A stretch of 64,000 bases of DNA, taken from positions 49,049,315-49,113,314 of the forward strand of contig NC_073696.1 of the NCBI RefSeq assembly GCF_029784165.1. Reading direction: 5' to 3'. How positions within the stretch are numbered: position 1 is the first letter of the stretch; every line of letters starts with the position of its first letter. Of the stretch, positions 44,790 through 56,936 are shown in pieces. This stretch comes from Wyeomyia smithii. Its lineage: Eukaryota > Arthropoda > Insecta > Diptera > Culicidae. Below the pieces are notes generated by a model, which saw only the letters and a list, made by a program, of their open reading frames with translations, searched no databases and had not been told where the DNA came from. The position numbers and the translations under genes are program-made.

Positions 44790-46330
44790 TAAAAAATTGA
44801 TTTTTTTTTTCTATTTTCATCCCGACTCGTTCGCACGAGAAGTTGATAAACTCAATCAAAAAAACTATCGCAGGCTGCATATTCATTAGTGTGCCTTATA
44901 GGTAGGTATTTACGATGCTTTTAATTGACTTTTTTAAGTGTGGCTAATGCCATTGATAGTAAACTCACGGTACTGTATAGTACTGAGATGTTAAAAACTC
45001 ATTAACTGCTTCAATTGAAAGCAAGTTATTGTTTCTAAAAGGACGGTTGAGCTATGTAGCTGGGAATAAATGTGAACTAAAACCGACTTTAAAATATACA
45101 CCCGAATCGCGCGAAAGTCAGTGGACGAATGAATGATTATGTGATGGAATTAACCCGTGCGATTGTCTTGAATACCTACGATAAGGACTAACGCGGCGGG
45201 ACCACGCACATGGTATAATGGAAGAAAGTAAAAAAAGGTTGGGTTGCGTTATACTAACTCCACAAGGCCATTCTCAAGGCAACAAACACGTTCTTGAAGC
45301 AATATTGAATTTTCTTACCTTTAGTTTATGAAATATGCAGTTCTACATCTAATTCAAGCGATTAAAAAGTGACGCTATAATTGTTTCTCATTAAACGTCT
45401 TCTTATTTTAACTATCAAGCTAATTTAAATTATGTTTGATCATATTGTTTTTTCAAATCGTTGTTGTGTTTGAGTTGTTTAGTATGTGTATTACATTTCT
45501 AACAGCTAGATTAAAGCAACTACACAACTCGGATAAATCGTTTGATAAATAAGTTAAACAATGCCATTGGTGCGTCACAATATATAGACAATATAAGTAC
45601 AGTACCTATAATTATAAAGACGAGGAAATGGTGGAGAAATTAAAACATTTTCGATCGTTACTTCTACCGTCTGCAGTCAAAATATTTGCACTAAGAAGAA
45701 AAGTGAGATTTCAACATTTTTATCATTGTCAGAAACGTTCTGGCGAATGGCAGAAAAATAACAACTACTTCATTAGCGTATGCTGCAATCAAATGAGCGT
45801 GGGTTGCAGCAAAAACCATACAAACATGAAATCGTCGCCTGCTGCGCTGCGACAAGTCTGTTTCGTCGATCCGGTTTTCAGTAAATAATCGTATTGTTAC
45901 AGTGATCGAATAAATGAAAACTGAATTGTTGCATGCTAGCTTTTTAATGTGACTATTGACAGTTTCATTTCCGGTGGGCGTGCATTCGAAAAATGTGTCC
46001 ACTGGTAATAACGTTATAAGTATTTGAAATCTTTCATTCTGCCGTCTCACTCTATTCTCGATATTTCGGAATGGCACCTTTGTAAAGTAAGACGTGTGCT
46101 ATGTCAAAAAAAGCACATCGTCAAAAAAAAGTACATCGTTGAAAAGTGTCGGCCGTCGATTGCCGGCACGCTTCATTGGGATGTTACCAAATGCGTTTCC
46201 GAATGTTCCTATGAGCAAAACGGGTACTGTATCTGAAAATGGCCATTCCCTTGGCTCCAGTGGAGTTCACTATCCTCAAACCGTTGGACGGGATGAAAGA
46301 ATTCATCCCGTCCCACACATGCGTTCATAT
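44790..46330. other. AT-rich non-coding stretch
   Basis: No recognised gene, RNA or transposon end. Open frames on both strands are short and overlap each other. Confidence 0.35.
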
Positions 46331-46339
46331 CTCCAATGA

Positions 46340-46870
46340 TCGTCATTTATGTTATGTTGTAAGCACTCTCCATACGTTTTCTCAAGGGAGTTCAACCTAC
46401 AGGTCGTCGGTTGTAGCGTTTATCAGAGCGCACTCGTTGATAAGGCTGTATTTGACGAATCTTTCTTTGATGACCTTGATCTCCAATACGCATAGACGGT
46501 TATTATTGGGCCTCCACCTAATGACATTTGATTTCCTAGTCGCCGCCACTGCAGTTCATGGCTGCTACGTTCACATTTGCCTTCCGCAGCTCTTTGGTCA
46601 AGTCGGCTACGTATGCCGGTTCGAGCAGAGTCCTATCATTTCATGTGCCAAATTACCAATCGTTGTTCTTCTCCATTTGCCACGACGGGACTGCCGTCTG
46701 GGGTGTAGCTAATGAGACACAGCATTTAATACTTCAGTCGTCCGCTCTAGATCAGCCGCTGTTTGAGCCGCCCCTGATATGCAAAACAGACGCTCAGCCA
46801 AGCTGTCTTTGAGGGCATAATAGACTATACTGATTAACACAGGTTCTGCCTCACGTGAGACCGTGAATCG
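46340..46870 (-). pseudogene. RTE-like fragment C: 5' end and endonuclease start
   Basis: Minus-strand pieces read YYALKDSLAERLFCISGA, then RTLLEPAYVADLTKELRKAN and NRLCVLEIKVIKERF, with stops between. They match the start of an RTE-type endonuclease (NVRTLLEPG...-like). The long plus-strand open frame over 46239-46712 is its antisense shadow. Confidence 0.6.
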
Positions 46871-46937
46871 TAGAATTAAAGTTAACAGATGAATTTGCTG
46901 TTAAACGTTCACAGAATTTTGAAAAATATGAAATACT

Positions 46938-47224
46938 AATCGACAAGGCGGGAAAAAATGCCCTAGAGCTCAAACTGAAAAATATGATTATAGCTTTTCG
47001 ACCATTCCTGTAAATTTGAAGCCCCTAGCTGGCTCGAAAGTGCGTCAAAAGGCCGTGGAGTAATTAGTGGTTGTGTTCGTTGCTTCTATGTTTTCATACG
47101 AAAAAAATTCATTCAAGTCTCTGAAGATCTTACGTACTTCTGAGCTTGCTAAGGGCACCAAAATTCACAGGAATGGTTTTTTTTCAGTTAGAGCTCGAGG
47201 GTAATTTTTTATTCGCGCAGTGTT
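46938..47224 (-). mobile_element. MITE family M, copy 5 (both ends present)
   Basis: Left: TCGACAAGGCGGGAAAAAAT, GCCCTAGAGCTCAAACTG, ACCATTCCTGTAAATTTG. Right, inverted: GGGCACCAAAATTCACAGG then AATGG, AGTTAGAGCTCGAGGG, TTTATTCGCGCAGTG. The centre matches the family. This is the most complete copy in the window, about 290 bp. Confidence 0.75.
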
Positions 47225-48252
47225 ATATTTTTCCAAAATGCAGTTAAGATTTTTCAGTCAATTTGTCTGCTAACTTCGATTCTACGATTTACGGTGCAGG
47301 AGCTGTCAGTTTTTGAAGTGGCTTTAGAAAATTTGACTAAAAATATTGGGGTTTTCCAGCAAAGTTGGCGATCCGAATTTGTTCCAATTTTATTCTTTCT
47401 CACAGCTCCCCAAATTCTGGATTATTTATAAATATTTATTAGGATTATGTACCGAAGGTGTTTTAAGTGTGTATTTTTATTAAAAAATTTTAATGTCAGA
47501 CAAACATAGAAGTTATTAAGCGGTATTTAAATTTTTGAAATTGATTTTCAAATATCAATTGGTAGCTGCGTACTGATGAATGCAAGAAACATGTGGTCAT
47601 TTCAAATGCAAGCAACTTTTTATATATTTTGAGTGCTTTGATATTTCACGAATTTCAGATTGAAATTGCTCCTATTTTTAAAGTATTAAAGTATCACTCT
47701 TTTCACTCCAGTTTATTAACGTGTTTATGTTCGCTTGAGGTATAATTGTTACCAATACTCCAATATGATTTCAAAGTGTTTGATTGTTGGCGCTCTTACT
47801 TCCTTCCAGTGAATCAGAAATTTTTTGTGACACAATTAAATATGAACTATATTAGGAACACTCAGGTTCATGATTCCTAGCGTCTTGATAAATTATTCTA
47901 ATTTCGCGCGGAACTAGCACGGCTTCAACCTATTTTAACCTGAAAACGCTGTTTTAAATTTTGCAATGTTACTTGATTTTTTCTCAAATCACTCATCGAT
48001 TTTTTTCTTTCTTCCACCCCTGGCAAAATTTGAGTTCCAAAACCACCCCCTTGCGCACGGCTATGAACCAACTATCTGCCACTTGTCAAAAGGGTTAGAG
48101 TCCCCCGCAGGATCTATTTTTGATCACGCATCAATGCGACAAGCTATCGTTCGCTCGCTCACTCTAAAATCCACCACGGTCTGAAGCGAGTCTATTTTCA
48201 ATTCATTTAATTATTTCCAACATATTTCGTAATGAATTCTATTAAATTTCCA
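47225..48252. other. AT-rich non-coding stretch
   Basis: Nothing recognisable apart from the edge of the MITE. GC rises towards 48.2 kb. Confidence 0.35.
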
Positions 48253-48450
48253 TTATTCAACACGACCGGGGAAATCCATTCCTTGGCGTGTACCGTTCCG
48301 GTTCAGGATGCGATGCGCTCGGAAGACAGTCAGTGCCATGAGTAAGAGCAGGGCGTACGATACCAGTAAGGAACGTGTCGCTATGCGCTTCGGAAGATTT
48401 TTCTTCCGGGCGGGAAGTGGGGATCGCGGTGGTTCCATAACTTGTGGCAT
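48253..48450 (-). CDS. Weak candidate host exon: short type II membrane protein start
   Basis: From the ATG at 48450 the minus strand encodes 65 residues. They comprise a proline-rich start, a basic patch (ARKKNLPKRIATR, residues 14-26), a hydrophobic stretch at residues 27-43 (SLLVSYALLLLMALTVF) and a short basic tail. This layout is like the N-terminus of Golgi type II enzymes. The surrounding GC is high for the window. No convincing splice donor was found, and other frames are also open, so it may be chance. Confidence 0.2.
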   Translation of the reverse strand: MPQVMEPPRSPLPARKKNLPKRIATRSLLVSYALLLLMALTVFRAHRILNRNGTRQGMDFPGRVE

Positions 48451-48850
48451 CGAAAGACGACGTGACGTGAGGAACTTTGTACAAATTCCCCACCGTTGCC
48501 ACGAGTGTGTCGCCCTTACGGTTGCGGCCAGGAGGAACACCTCTATAGAATACGTCGCGCTTCCACTGCACAGCGAATGAATGATTCAACAGCGCTGCGC
48601 CCTGCCAGTCAACGAAAAATTAGGGGCGAAGGCACAAAATGTTAGCCTTTTCAGAGTATCCTCCGGTGGCACTGAGTGCCGTGTGGCAAAAACGGTGTCA
48701 TCGTTGCACAGAAATGATTGGCGCTGGCTTGCACTTCCCGCGTGCCATTCAGTCTGACGGCTGCTGGCTGGACTAGACGTATAAAATGGTTGAATCAAAC
48801 TGCTGTCAGCCATGAAAATACAGTTATAGGTAGTTAAACTTTCACCGCAG

Positions 48851-51800
48851 CTGGGTTGGTTTTACCGTTTTTTTTTGTCAAATCAAATTTTGACATGTGG
48901 GGATCGTTTGTTGTCGGGACGCAATTTCACGTTACAGCTACACAGTGCTTGTGCAACAGACCAATGTGTTGCCGCAAACGAAAAACATATTACTTCCAGT
49001 TACAAAGCGACAAGCAAGAAGGATCCAAATGTCCAGCGCAAAATATATTTCAACAACCGGATCGATAAGCCGTCACCGACACGAGAAAAGGCCATCGTTT
49101 TTTCTAGATTAGCATCTATTGTCTCTGGTTTGACATAGACAGCCGACAAGAGCGGGATACTTATTGGTTGCGTCAGAAAAAAATGAGAGAAAAGGCCGAT
49201 AACTTTACCGTTTTTTTTTTTTTGATAATATGAATAGGACGGTTTTACGACTCGAGAGAAGACAAGAAAAGGTCTAATAACGGCAAAAAGGTGTGCAAGT
49301 ATGTGCAAAAAAAAGATAGCGTTCCTCTGACTGCCATATTTACCGTTATAATCGAGCGATGTCACTCGCGAAGATAGCATCAGTGTTGTCAGTTCAGATG
49401 ATTACTGCTTTAGCAGTGGGATATATTTTGATAGTAAGTAAAACTGAGTGAGTATGCAAATGATATTCTCTAATCACTATTAGAAATCTCTATTGATCGT
49501 AGAAATGCTAACATCGGCAAGGTCAATTCAGATGGTGTCAGTATATTCATTCAGTGTCACTGTCCTCAGCATAAAGTGAAAAATGAGCTACACATTCAGA
49601 AAAGTAAGAAAACTTTCGATTACGCAACGATCAGAAATTTCAATTTTATTATTAGTACTTAATAAACCTTCTTCACGTGTAGAATTTTCATATAAACTGT
49701 TTCAATGGAATTAAAAAATGTTTTACTAGGAGCAAGATACTGATGATGGAATAAAAACAACCAGGATACTATGAAAATAGAGTAATAACTTTTCTAAAAG
49801 ATAAAAGTATTACCAAATATTAGATGTAAAAAACAATAAACAAATTCTTAAATCGACGTGCTTTGTAAACAAACAGGATTCTTACAACTGTTGGCTAGAT
49901 GTAATAATAGACTGTACCGCTAATCGTAGTAAGCTTTGCTGACAACGAGTTGAAGAAAGTTTCCAGAGCAACAAAAAAAAATCAACTTTGTGTCACAGGC
50001 AGACTTGTTTAATTGATCAGATATGATGAGAATTTACCCTGAAAATGACCATTTGAATTAGCCGAAACGCCGTGTAGTCTTTAAAAGTGTCAATTTTAGT
50101 ATCGAGAGCGTACCCTGATTATGATCTTATTGCCGATCACTATAATATTTCTTAAATAAAATTTTCACAACGTTATCTACCATTTTTTACCATTAAAATA
50201 AAAAACAATGGCTTCAATATCTTCTCTTATATGAAGCAACCTGCTACTATAGAATAGCTGGCGCCAAAAACACTTTTGCGAACGTCTCCCTAGTGGATAT
50301 GTACTCCCATTCAACGTCGACATCCTTAAGCAGACTGCCATATTTCCGTCTTCCTGATTTGCCCCAGAATAAGAAGAGCGATATTTATCTATCCAGTTAT
50401 CTACAAATGCTGTTATAGGCAAGGTGAAGTAGGTCACGTTTGCTGGCATGTTCCAATGTTGACACTAGATAATTAGTACAAAGAAAACGAGCTGAAACTA
50501 AAAATTCAGAGAGAAGTCAATAAAACGAAAGTTTCCTCGTCGCACAAGAACTAAAAATAACGTTTTTGTTGATTCTAGCAGTTCTTCGACGCGAGGAACG
50601 GTCTTGTTGCAACAAATATTTTATAAATTGAATAGCGGAATAAAATCGTTAGGAGTATATTTCGCTAACTGTAGATCTGATAGCAGCAAAAATATAGACT
50701 GTAATTTGTTTTCAGTCTATCTGTATGGAAAATAGATTAAATTGCCACACCACAGGAGCTTCGTACCTGATGTCGAAAAAGCTGCGGGGAATCCAAAACA
50801 AATTTGCCGGCTGAGTGAGTTGTACTTAACGGAACGTCTCGATAGATTCCTTGCTAAAATGATGTTTTCCAGTCGTGGCTCGTGTGTTTTTTTTATACTC
50901 ATCACACAATGTTTTCCACTGGCACCAGGTTATTGGAAAAAAAATCGCTTCCTCAGAATTCCACTCAAACTAATCCACTTTATTCTTTTTGACACTTCTC
51001 ACATCCGAATTTTTTCACTTCACGTGATTCAGGTATTCTTGCAGCGTAGGTTCATTGTGCCAGTCTTTTCTGAACCTTTCTCGGTATAACTTTTTCGCCT
51101 GCGATATTTTCCTAGCATCCACCGGTGTGTCAAACACAAAATCCATTCGATTAGACTAGGAAAAAATGAAACGAGTGAAAATTACATTGCCCGCTGTCTG
51201 CACATAATCCTATTGAGATTGAAAGCCTGATGGTCGATGGCTCTCGAGATGATTTTTCTCAATTTTGGCACTTCTTTTAGCGGAGAGTTTCCATCCGTGT
51301 ATATGGCAGGCGGCGAAAATTATATCAATTTGGACATGTTGACAACCGGGGGTTTTCTCCCAATCTCACAGAACATCCACTTTGAACATAGCACGCAAAA
51401 TGAGCCTACCCATACCGCACAAAGAAAAATAACTTACATAGACTTGATTAATGCACAAAATCAGATCCAGTATCTTCCTCTGGAGAGGAATACAAGTTGC
51501 TTCCCACTCAAAGATGATTCTCCTCCAAATTGATTAGACACTTAAAGTGACACTGGGGTCGAACCCTATCTGTTGTAATAGAACAGCAACTGATCAACAA
51601 TACAAAAAAGAAACGAAATCGACTCAAAGCCAGTTGAGCAGATGAGATTTTTTTCGGCGAAAAACGGCGAACCACACTCGGTCCGACCAGTCCCGTAGGA
51701 AAACGCACCTCAACTGACAGACCAGTGCGCGCGATGCGAGAGTGAAAATTCTCGGTTCGGTCCCTTGGTCTGCAAAAATTTTCTTTTGCATCTGCTCCGA

Positions 51801-51887
51801 TTTGCTCTCGCTGGCTGGACGGATTCAAGCATTACAATAAAGGGGAGCTCAAGAGTGGAGGCGGGCAGTGAGTGTGCACACGCTCCA
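48851..51887. other. Non-coding stretch
   Basis: No recognised domain, RNA or TIR pair. Open frames overlap on both strands with no clear winner. Confidence 0.35.
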
Positions 51888-51954
51888 ACTTACTTCCGCT
51901 GCTAGTGTGGTGTACAACACCACGATTATCGGTGTGGTCGTTGTTATTCGACAT
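51888..51954 (-). CDS. Weak candidate host 5' exon with GTAAGT donor
   Basis: On the minus strand ATG at 51954 opens 20 codons (MSNNNDHTDNRGVVHHTSSG) and is followed by GGAA|GTAAGT, with the donor at 51893-51888. The Asn/His/Ser-rich start and perfect donor are like first coding exons of insect regulatory genes. Upstream sequence is GC-rich with CTCTTTCTCGCTCTCC. No downstream exon lies within reach that I can recognise. Confidence 0.22.
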
Positions 51955-52019
51955 GTGTGTGGCGTGCGAATTGCTGCTGCTCACCACCCAGTCAGGGTAA
52001 GAGTTGAATGTTGGCAACC

Positions 52020-55000
52020 TTAATTGGCAGTATCAAATATTTAACAACAAAAAGATTATCATTCATTAATTTACCAGATATAAACCCAAACGCTTATATT
52101 AGACTAAATACAATAATGAACGAAAAATTTGTTCGCTAAAGACTTCAACCCTGTAACGGTGAGCCACCCAGATGTTACAGAAGAGCGTGGCTGCAGAAGT
52201 AAATGACCGGCAATCGTTTGTAATGTCATCCCCTATCGTTACCCCATCGATACGTCGTTCGACAGATCCTGGTTGCCATAGGTTGGGAAATTCGTTTCGC
52301 GTTTTGTGTTTATCAGCAGCAGGCAGTAGGCTGCTGTGTGGTGGTGAATTTATGTCATGCTTTTTGCAACGCGCGCATTAAACTCGCTCTTTCTCGCTCT
52401 CCAATTTCCGCACTTCCAACGGCAATCACTTCCTACTCATCCGGCACCGCTTTTAGCGTGAGAAGGAGAGAAAAAGAGTAAAAGACAACCGGAGAGAACC
52501 GGTGTAGAAAGATAACAGAGAGCTTTTGAGTTTCTATTTTTTCACTTTCGCTCATTTTCTTGCTCCTGTGGGGAAAATGCGTTTTCCCGTTTCCACGCCA
52601 ATTTCAAGAGAATGTACCTGACAGAAGAAAGTAATGTTATGATGCAAATTTCCAACTTGTGCAGTGGCGTTGGTTGAAAGGGGATCTTCAGTTACTTCCA
52701 CATCGCTTTTTAAATCAAATGCTAACTGTTTATTAGTTAACTGTTTCGAGTATGTTCATAAATTTCTTTTTATGAATTGTTCAGTGCTTTTTACATTGTG
52801 TATTTATCTAAGTCAATTATACAGAGGTTTTCCATAAAAAAATAGCCCAAACGATATAGTTCAGTTTTAAAACCTTGCAATCTTTGAGTTTGTAACTATT
52901 GAAAAATCAAGGTTTTCCTTACAGTAGTTTGTATTCAAATCCAAGGAACAATTCAGGTTTAAAAGCGTGTTACAAAAAGTACAAAATAGGTTTTACGAGT
53001 ATCTCCAAGAGTATGGAGAAACATAAATTGTTTCTTGGGAAGATTGCTAACAATAAGAGTAGTTTGTTTTATCTTTGATTGATTATCTCCTTTCCCATTG
53101 AAATGTCAAACTTGAAGCCTCAGCACTCTCCTCACGCCATCTCCTCATCTATATTTACCTCACTGTACGAGGTCTTCCACTGACAGTTTTTGAAATGGTG
53201 AATTAAATATTAAATATGCATTTTACACCAGTTTTTCTTAAATTGATTTTTGATGTACGACTACGTTTTTGTTTTCTATACTAGAGTACATTCTGTAAAA
53301 CTGAAAATGAAACTGGCAAGTGTTGAGTCCGAGTTTAAACGATTATAGCAAGCGAACGGCCTAATGCATTCTAGTCAAAACAACTTAATGCATCTTAGTT
53401 ATGCCGGTGGACGGATGAAATCTGTGAAAAATTGTTTGATATAATGTTTAGCATTGTTACTTACTGTCATCATTAAGCTGAAAATAGGTGAAGAGTTCCA
53501 AGGTCGAGCTTTCCCATACATTTTCCTCGCTACTGCTTTGCTTCCCGAGCACGAATAACAATAACGTGGATGGAATAAATTCCACTGCCTACATATTTTG
53601 ACTCAGCAAAGTGTTTTGTTTTGTTTCTCATTCTGGAGTCTGTGTCTGTGTCAACTCGAAACAAAAGACTGCGTGTAGAAAATTCAACTTCATTCTTGTT
53701 CGTCATACGGTAGCGAATGGAGCCCAGTATCTCAGCCCATATATCCATCTTATGCAACATGAACTTACCTCAAAAAACAAAATTCGCGCATTGTTCTACA
53801 TGGTTACAACGGGACTCAATCAGCAGCCAACCAAAGTTTTTTCATCATTAGCGAACCACTTTTTATTTTAATCAATAAACAAAATCACTTACTATACTAA
53901 GAATACTTTAATCTCTAAAACGTTCACTTTAAATTACTAAAAACAAGCTTTAATTAGTAGAAATATATGAGATGAATTTCTACAAATCCTAAATTTCAAC
54001 TGTATGTATTTTCATCTGTTTTCACTGCGTTGAAGATAATCGAAAATCGCCAAATCAGTTTCTGTTGATACAAAAAAATCATACTGAAAATGTTGAATTA
54101 ATCCGACATAATTGACATGAATCGACAGCACTGCAGTGGTTACCTAGGTTACCAATTTTGCACGTAAACAACTACAGCGGAAATCTAGGTAACCTACTAC
54201 GACGGTTTGCTGCTACGTTCATTCATGATAACGTGATTCATTCATGATTAACAGTGCATTGCTGTGTGATGAATATGGGGGCGTCGTGAGATGAATAATT
54301 GAGCAGTGTTTCAAGTTTTGAGATGAACATGGAAGCGTTGTGAAAAATGGTTTGTTTTACAAAATTCAGGATAAATCTAGCTAAGTTTACTAAATTTACA
54401 ATGTTGGGCGATTCCATAAGAGCTTATAAGCGTATTTTGTTTATTTGTTCAATGATTTCGTGAAAATTTGGTGTTTAATCCGTGCATTCTCCGTCAATAA
54501 GGCTTCCATTATTCATCAATGGAACAAATACCCTAGCTGTTAGAGGTACGCGACATCAGGAAAAAAGAGCTGATTACGAGTCAACTATCAGGCACTGCGG
54601 AACAATGTAGTTCTCACTTGGCTTGGTTACACACACAAATGGAAATCGAGTTCTACTGCACTGATAGACGACAAATGGCCATGACCAGCGCTCTACTCAT
54701 ACCTGGATCGGTGCAGTACTGTTGCCGGTGACAGCCTGTTTTCTTGCAAGGGATCACTTTTCTTAACGTTCTAATAGCAGACCATAAAATTTTCTGAAAA
54801 AGGAGGCTGTTACGAACTTTCCGGAAAAGCTTCACCTTCAAGACATCAACATAATCTAGGCTCATGGAAGCAAACATTAGTTGACCTGTTGGGATGGGAA
54901 GATTCTGTAGATTTTTTTTTTGCCAGTGATATATAGGATTCCACAGCAAGTAGTTGGTGTCCACTCATGAAGTCTGTGCCAAGTATGCTCGCATGTGATT

Positions 55001-55590
55001 TGAACATTGTTCGTCGAAATTCGATTTTAACACATTTCATTATTTACCACTGTTTAACCATGAAGAATCGCAGAATTGTTCATCATTTTATCAATCCAAC
55101 AACATATTCATTATTGTAAATAATCGTGTGGCTACATTAGTATTATCGTTTGAAATATTTTACTCCGACGTTACACCTTGGTTTTAGTTTCCCCAGAATG
55201 TATCTCCATATAGTGCGGTAAGACGTAATCCTACGTCAACATTTTGCTACAGAACCCTCTAGAAGCAGTGAGTCATTATACAAGCAAACATAAAGCTTTC
55301 ATATAAGGTGTTTAAAATTTTGGCCACCACTTTGAATTCGCCGCCATCTTGAGTTTAATCAGTTAAACAAGTTTTTGAATAAGTTGATAACCACTGATTT
55401 TGATTGCGAGACCGGCATTTGAGAGCTAAGAGAAAATCATACAATAAACAATCATAAAATTAGATATATCGCATAAAAAACATGCCCATCGAACCAATTT
55501 TATTGTAACTAATTTCAACCTTTGGTGGGCACGTCATGCGGTCGACATCGGAGCATGTGCTGTGGTTTAGTGTAGCGCGGAGTAAGGTAG
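52020..55590. other. Non-coding stretch with a GAGA/CTCT-rich part
   Basis: A purine/pyrimidine-rich segment with many GAGAG and CTCGCTC words lies at about 52380-52560. A GGTTACCTAGGTTACC near-palindrome occurs near 54140, with CTAGGTAACC repeated nearby. No gene is recognised. Confidence 0.35.
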
Positions 55591-55595
55591 AACTA

Positions 55596-55822
55596 CAGTC
55601 ATCCCAGTATTATGGGCCAACCACTATTATGGGCCAGTCTACACTTTTTATTGGTTTCTAACATATTTCAATAACTTTCAATAGTCAAATTCGAGTTTAG
55701 TGAACGTGAGCAACGTTCTCCAAACTTAAATTTGACTATTACAGGTTATTGATATACGTTAGAAACCAATATAAAGTGTATTGGACCATAATACTGGTTG
55801 GCCCATAATACTGGGATGACTG
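55596..55822. mobile_element. 227-bp palindromic MITE with TA duplication
   Basis: Near-perfect inverted halves: CAGTCATCCCAGTATTATGG at the left and its complement CCATAATACTGGGATGACTG at the right, extending to a centre near 55710 (TAGTCAAATT / AATTTGACTA). TA is on both sides. CAGT ends and TA duplications point to a Tc1/mariner/pogo-type source. Confidence 0.88.
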
Positions 55823-55829
55823 TATCTTG

Positions 55830-56372
55830 AATGGACCACTTTCCTGAGTGAACCACCCGTCAGGATAACTCAATTCATGCGAGAACTCGTGGAGTTTCCA
55901 AAACACTTCCATAGGGGTACATCTTATCAAGCCATTCTGCATCAGAATAACGAGAAACATTTATAACCTAAAACTACCTTGAATGGATCTCGTCCATTAG
56001 TGAACCACCAGTCCAGAAAACTTTCATCGGCAAACATGTTATCTAGCTAATCTGCATCAGAATCACAGGAAACATTTGTTAATTTAATCTATATCAAGAG
56101 AATAAATAGGTCTTCGTTAGCGTGGTGCACTGAAGCAAGTGGTCCATCCAAGGTAGTTCAACTTTAAATTTCGATTTAGGTTAAGAGAAATGGTGGTCAT
56201 CTGAAGATCTACTATAGAAAAAGGGTCCGCTATAGAATTCTCGCGATTGTGTTGCAAATGAGTTGAATAAGATTAGGTAATTTTATCTATAGTGGACCGT
56301 TTTTCTATCGTGGACCACTCGTCAGATTCACTATATTTCCCTTAACATAATAGGATTTCCGTAAATGTTTCT
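55830..56372. repeat. TGGACCAC repeat block, inverted units
   Basis: Units built from TGGACCACTTTC, CACCCGTCAG, AACTCAATTCATGCGAGAAC and GCATCAGAATAACGAGAAAC appear here in one orientation, and as reverse complements at 56373-56609. Words of the same family (GTACCACTTT, CATCCTGGCGG) recur after the I-group element at 63900-64000, so the retroelement may have inserted into this repeat. Confidence 0.6.
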
Positions 56373-56609
56373 CGTCATTCTGATGTAGATAGTCTGGATA
56401 AAATGTTCCCCGATAGATTTTTTTCTGAAAAGTATTCAAGTTTTCGCATAAATTGAGTCAATCTGGCGGGTGGTCCACTATTGATAAGATATCGTCATTC
56501 TTATGTAGATAGGCTTGATAAGATGTTCCCCGATTGATTTTTTTTCTAAAAATTTTTCAAGTTTTCGCATAAATTGAGTCAATCTGGCGGGTGGTCCACT
56601 ATAGAATAG
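56373..56609 (+). repeat. Tandem duplication, about 120-bp unit, two copies
   Basis: CGTCATTCT-ATGTAGATAG at 56373 and 56493, each followed by ATGTTCCCCGAT, CAAGTTTTCGCATAAATTGA and CTGGCGGGTGGTCCACTAT. The two copies look about 90% identical by eye. Confidence 0.85.
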
Positions 56610-56936
56610 AGTTCCATCTAATCGTCTCGATTAGACGCAAATTGTTCATCTCCGTTTGAGTTCGCAAAATAACAATACACGAGTTATCGTACGGGTGTTT
56701 TTTTTGTCGAATACTTCTTGTGCTGCGCGATAACAATAGCCTGCAGTTTATCGGCAGAAACATCTTCTGCACACTGGTAGGGGCAGGCTACCCCGCCAGT
56801 GATCCGATACGCAGCTGATATATCAGCAAGAATAATTCTCCCGCACCGCTGTTACCCCGCTAGCAGCACGGACCACCATACGATCGAGCGAGTGGAAATC
56901 AACTACAAGTGGCATCTACAAGGTCGCGTGTAGGAT

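Noticed and set aside
46239..46712. 157-codon plus-strand open frame
   Set aside because: It is antisense to an RTE-like endonuclease fragment whose motifs are readable on the minus strand.
54120..54215. GGTTACCTAGGTTACC palindrome as a regulatory site
   Set aside because: Only two imperfect occurrences and no nearby gene to regulate.
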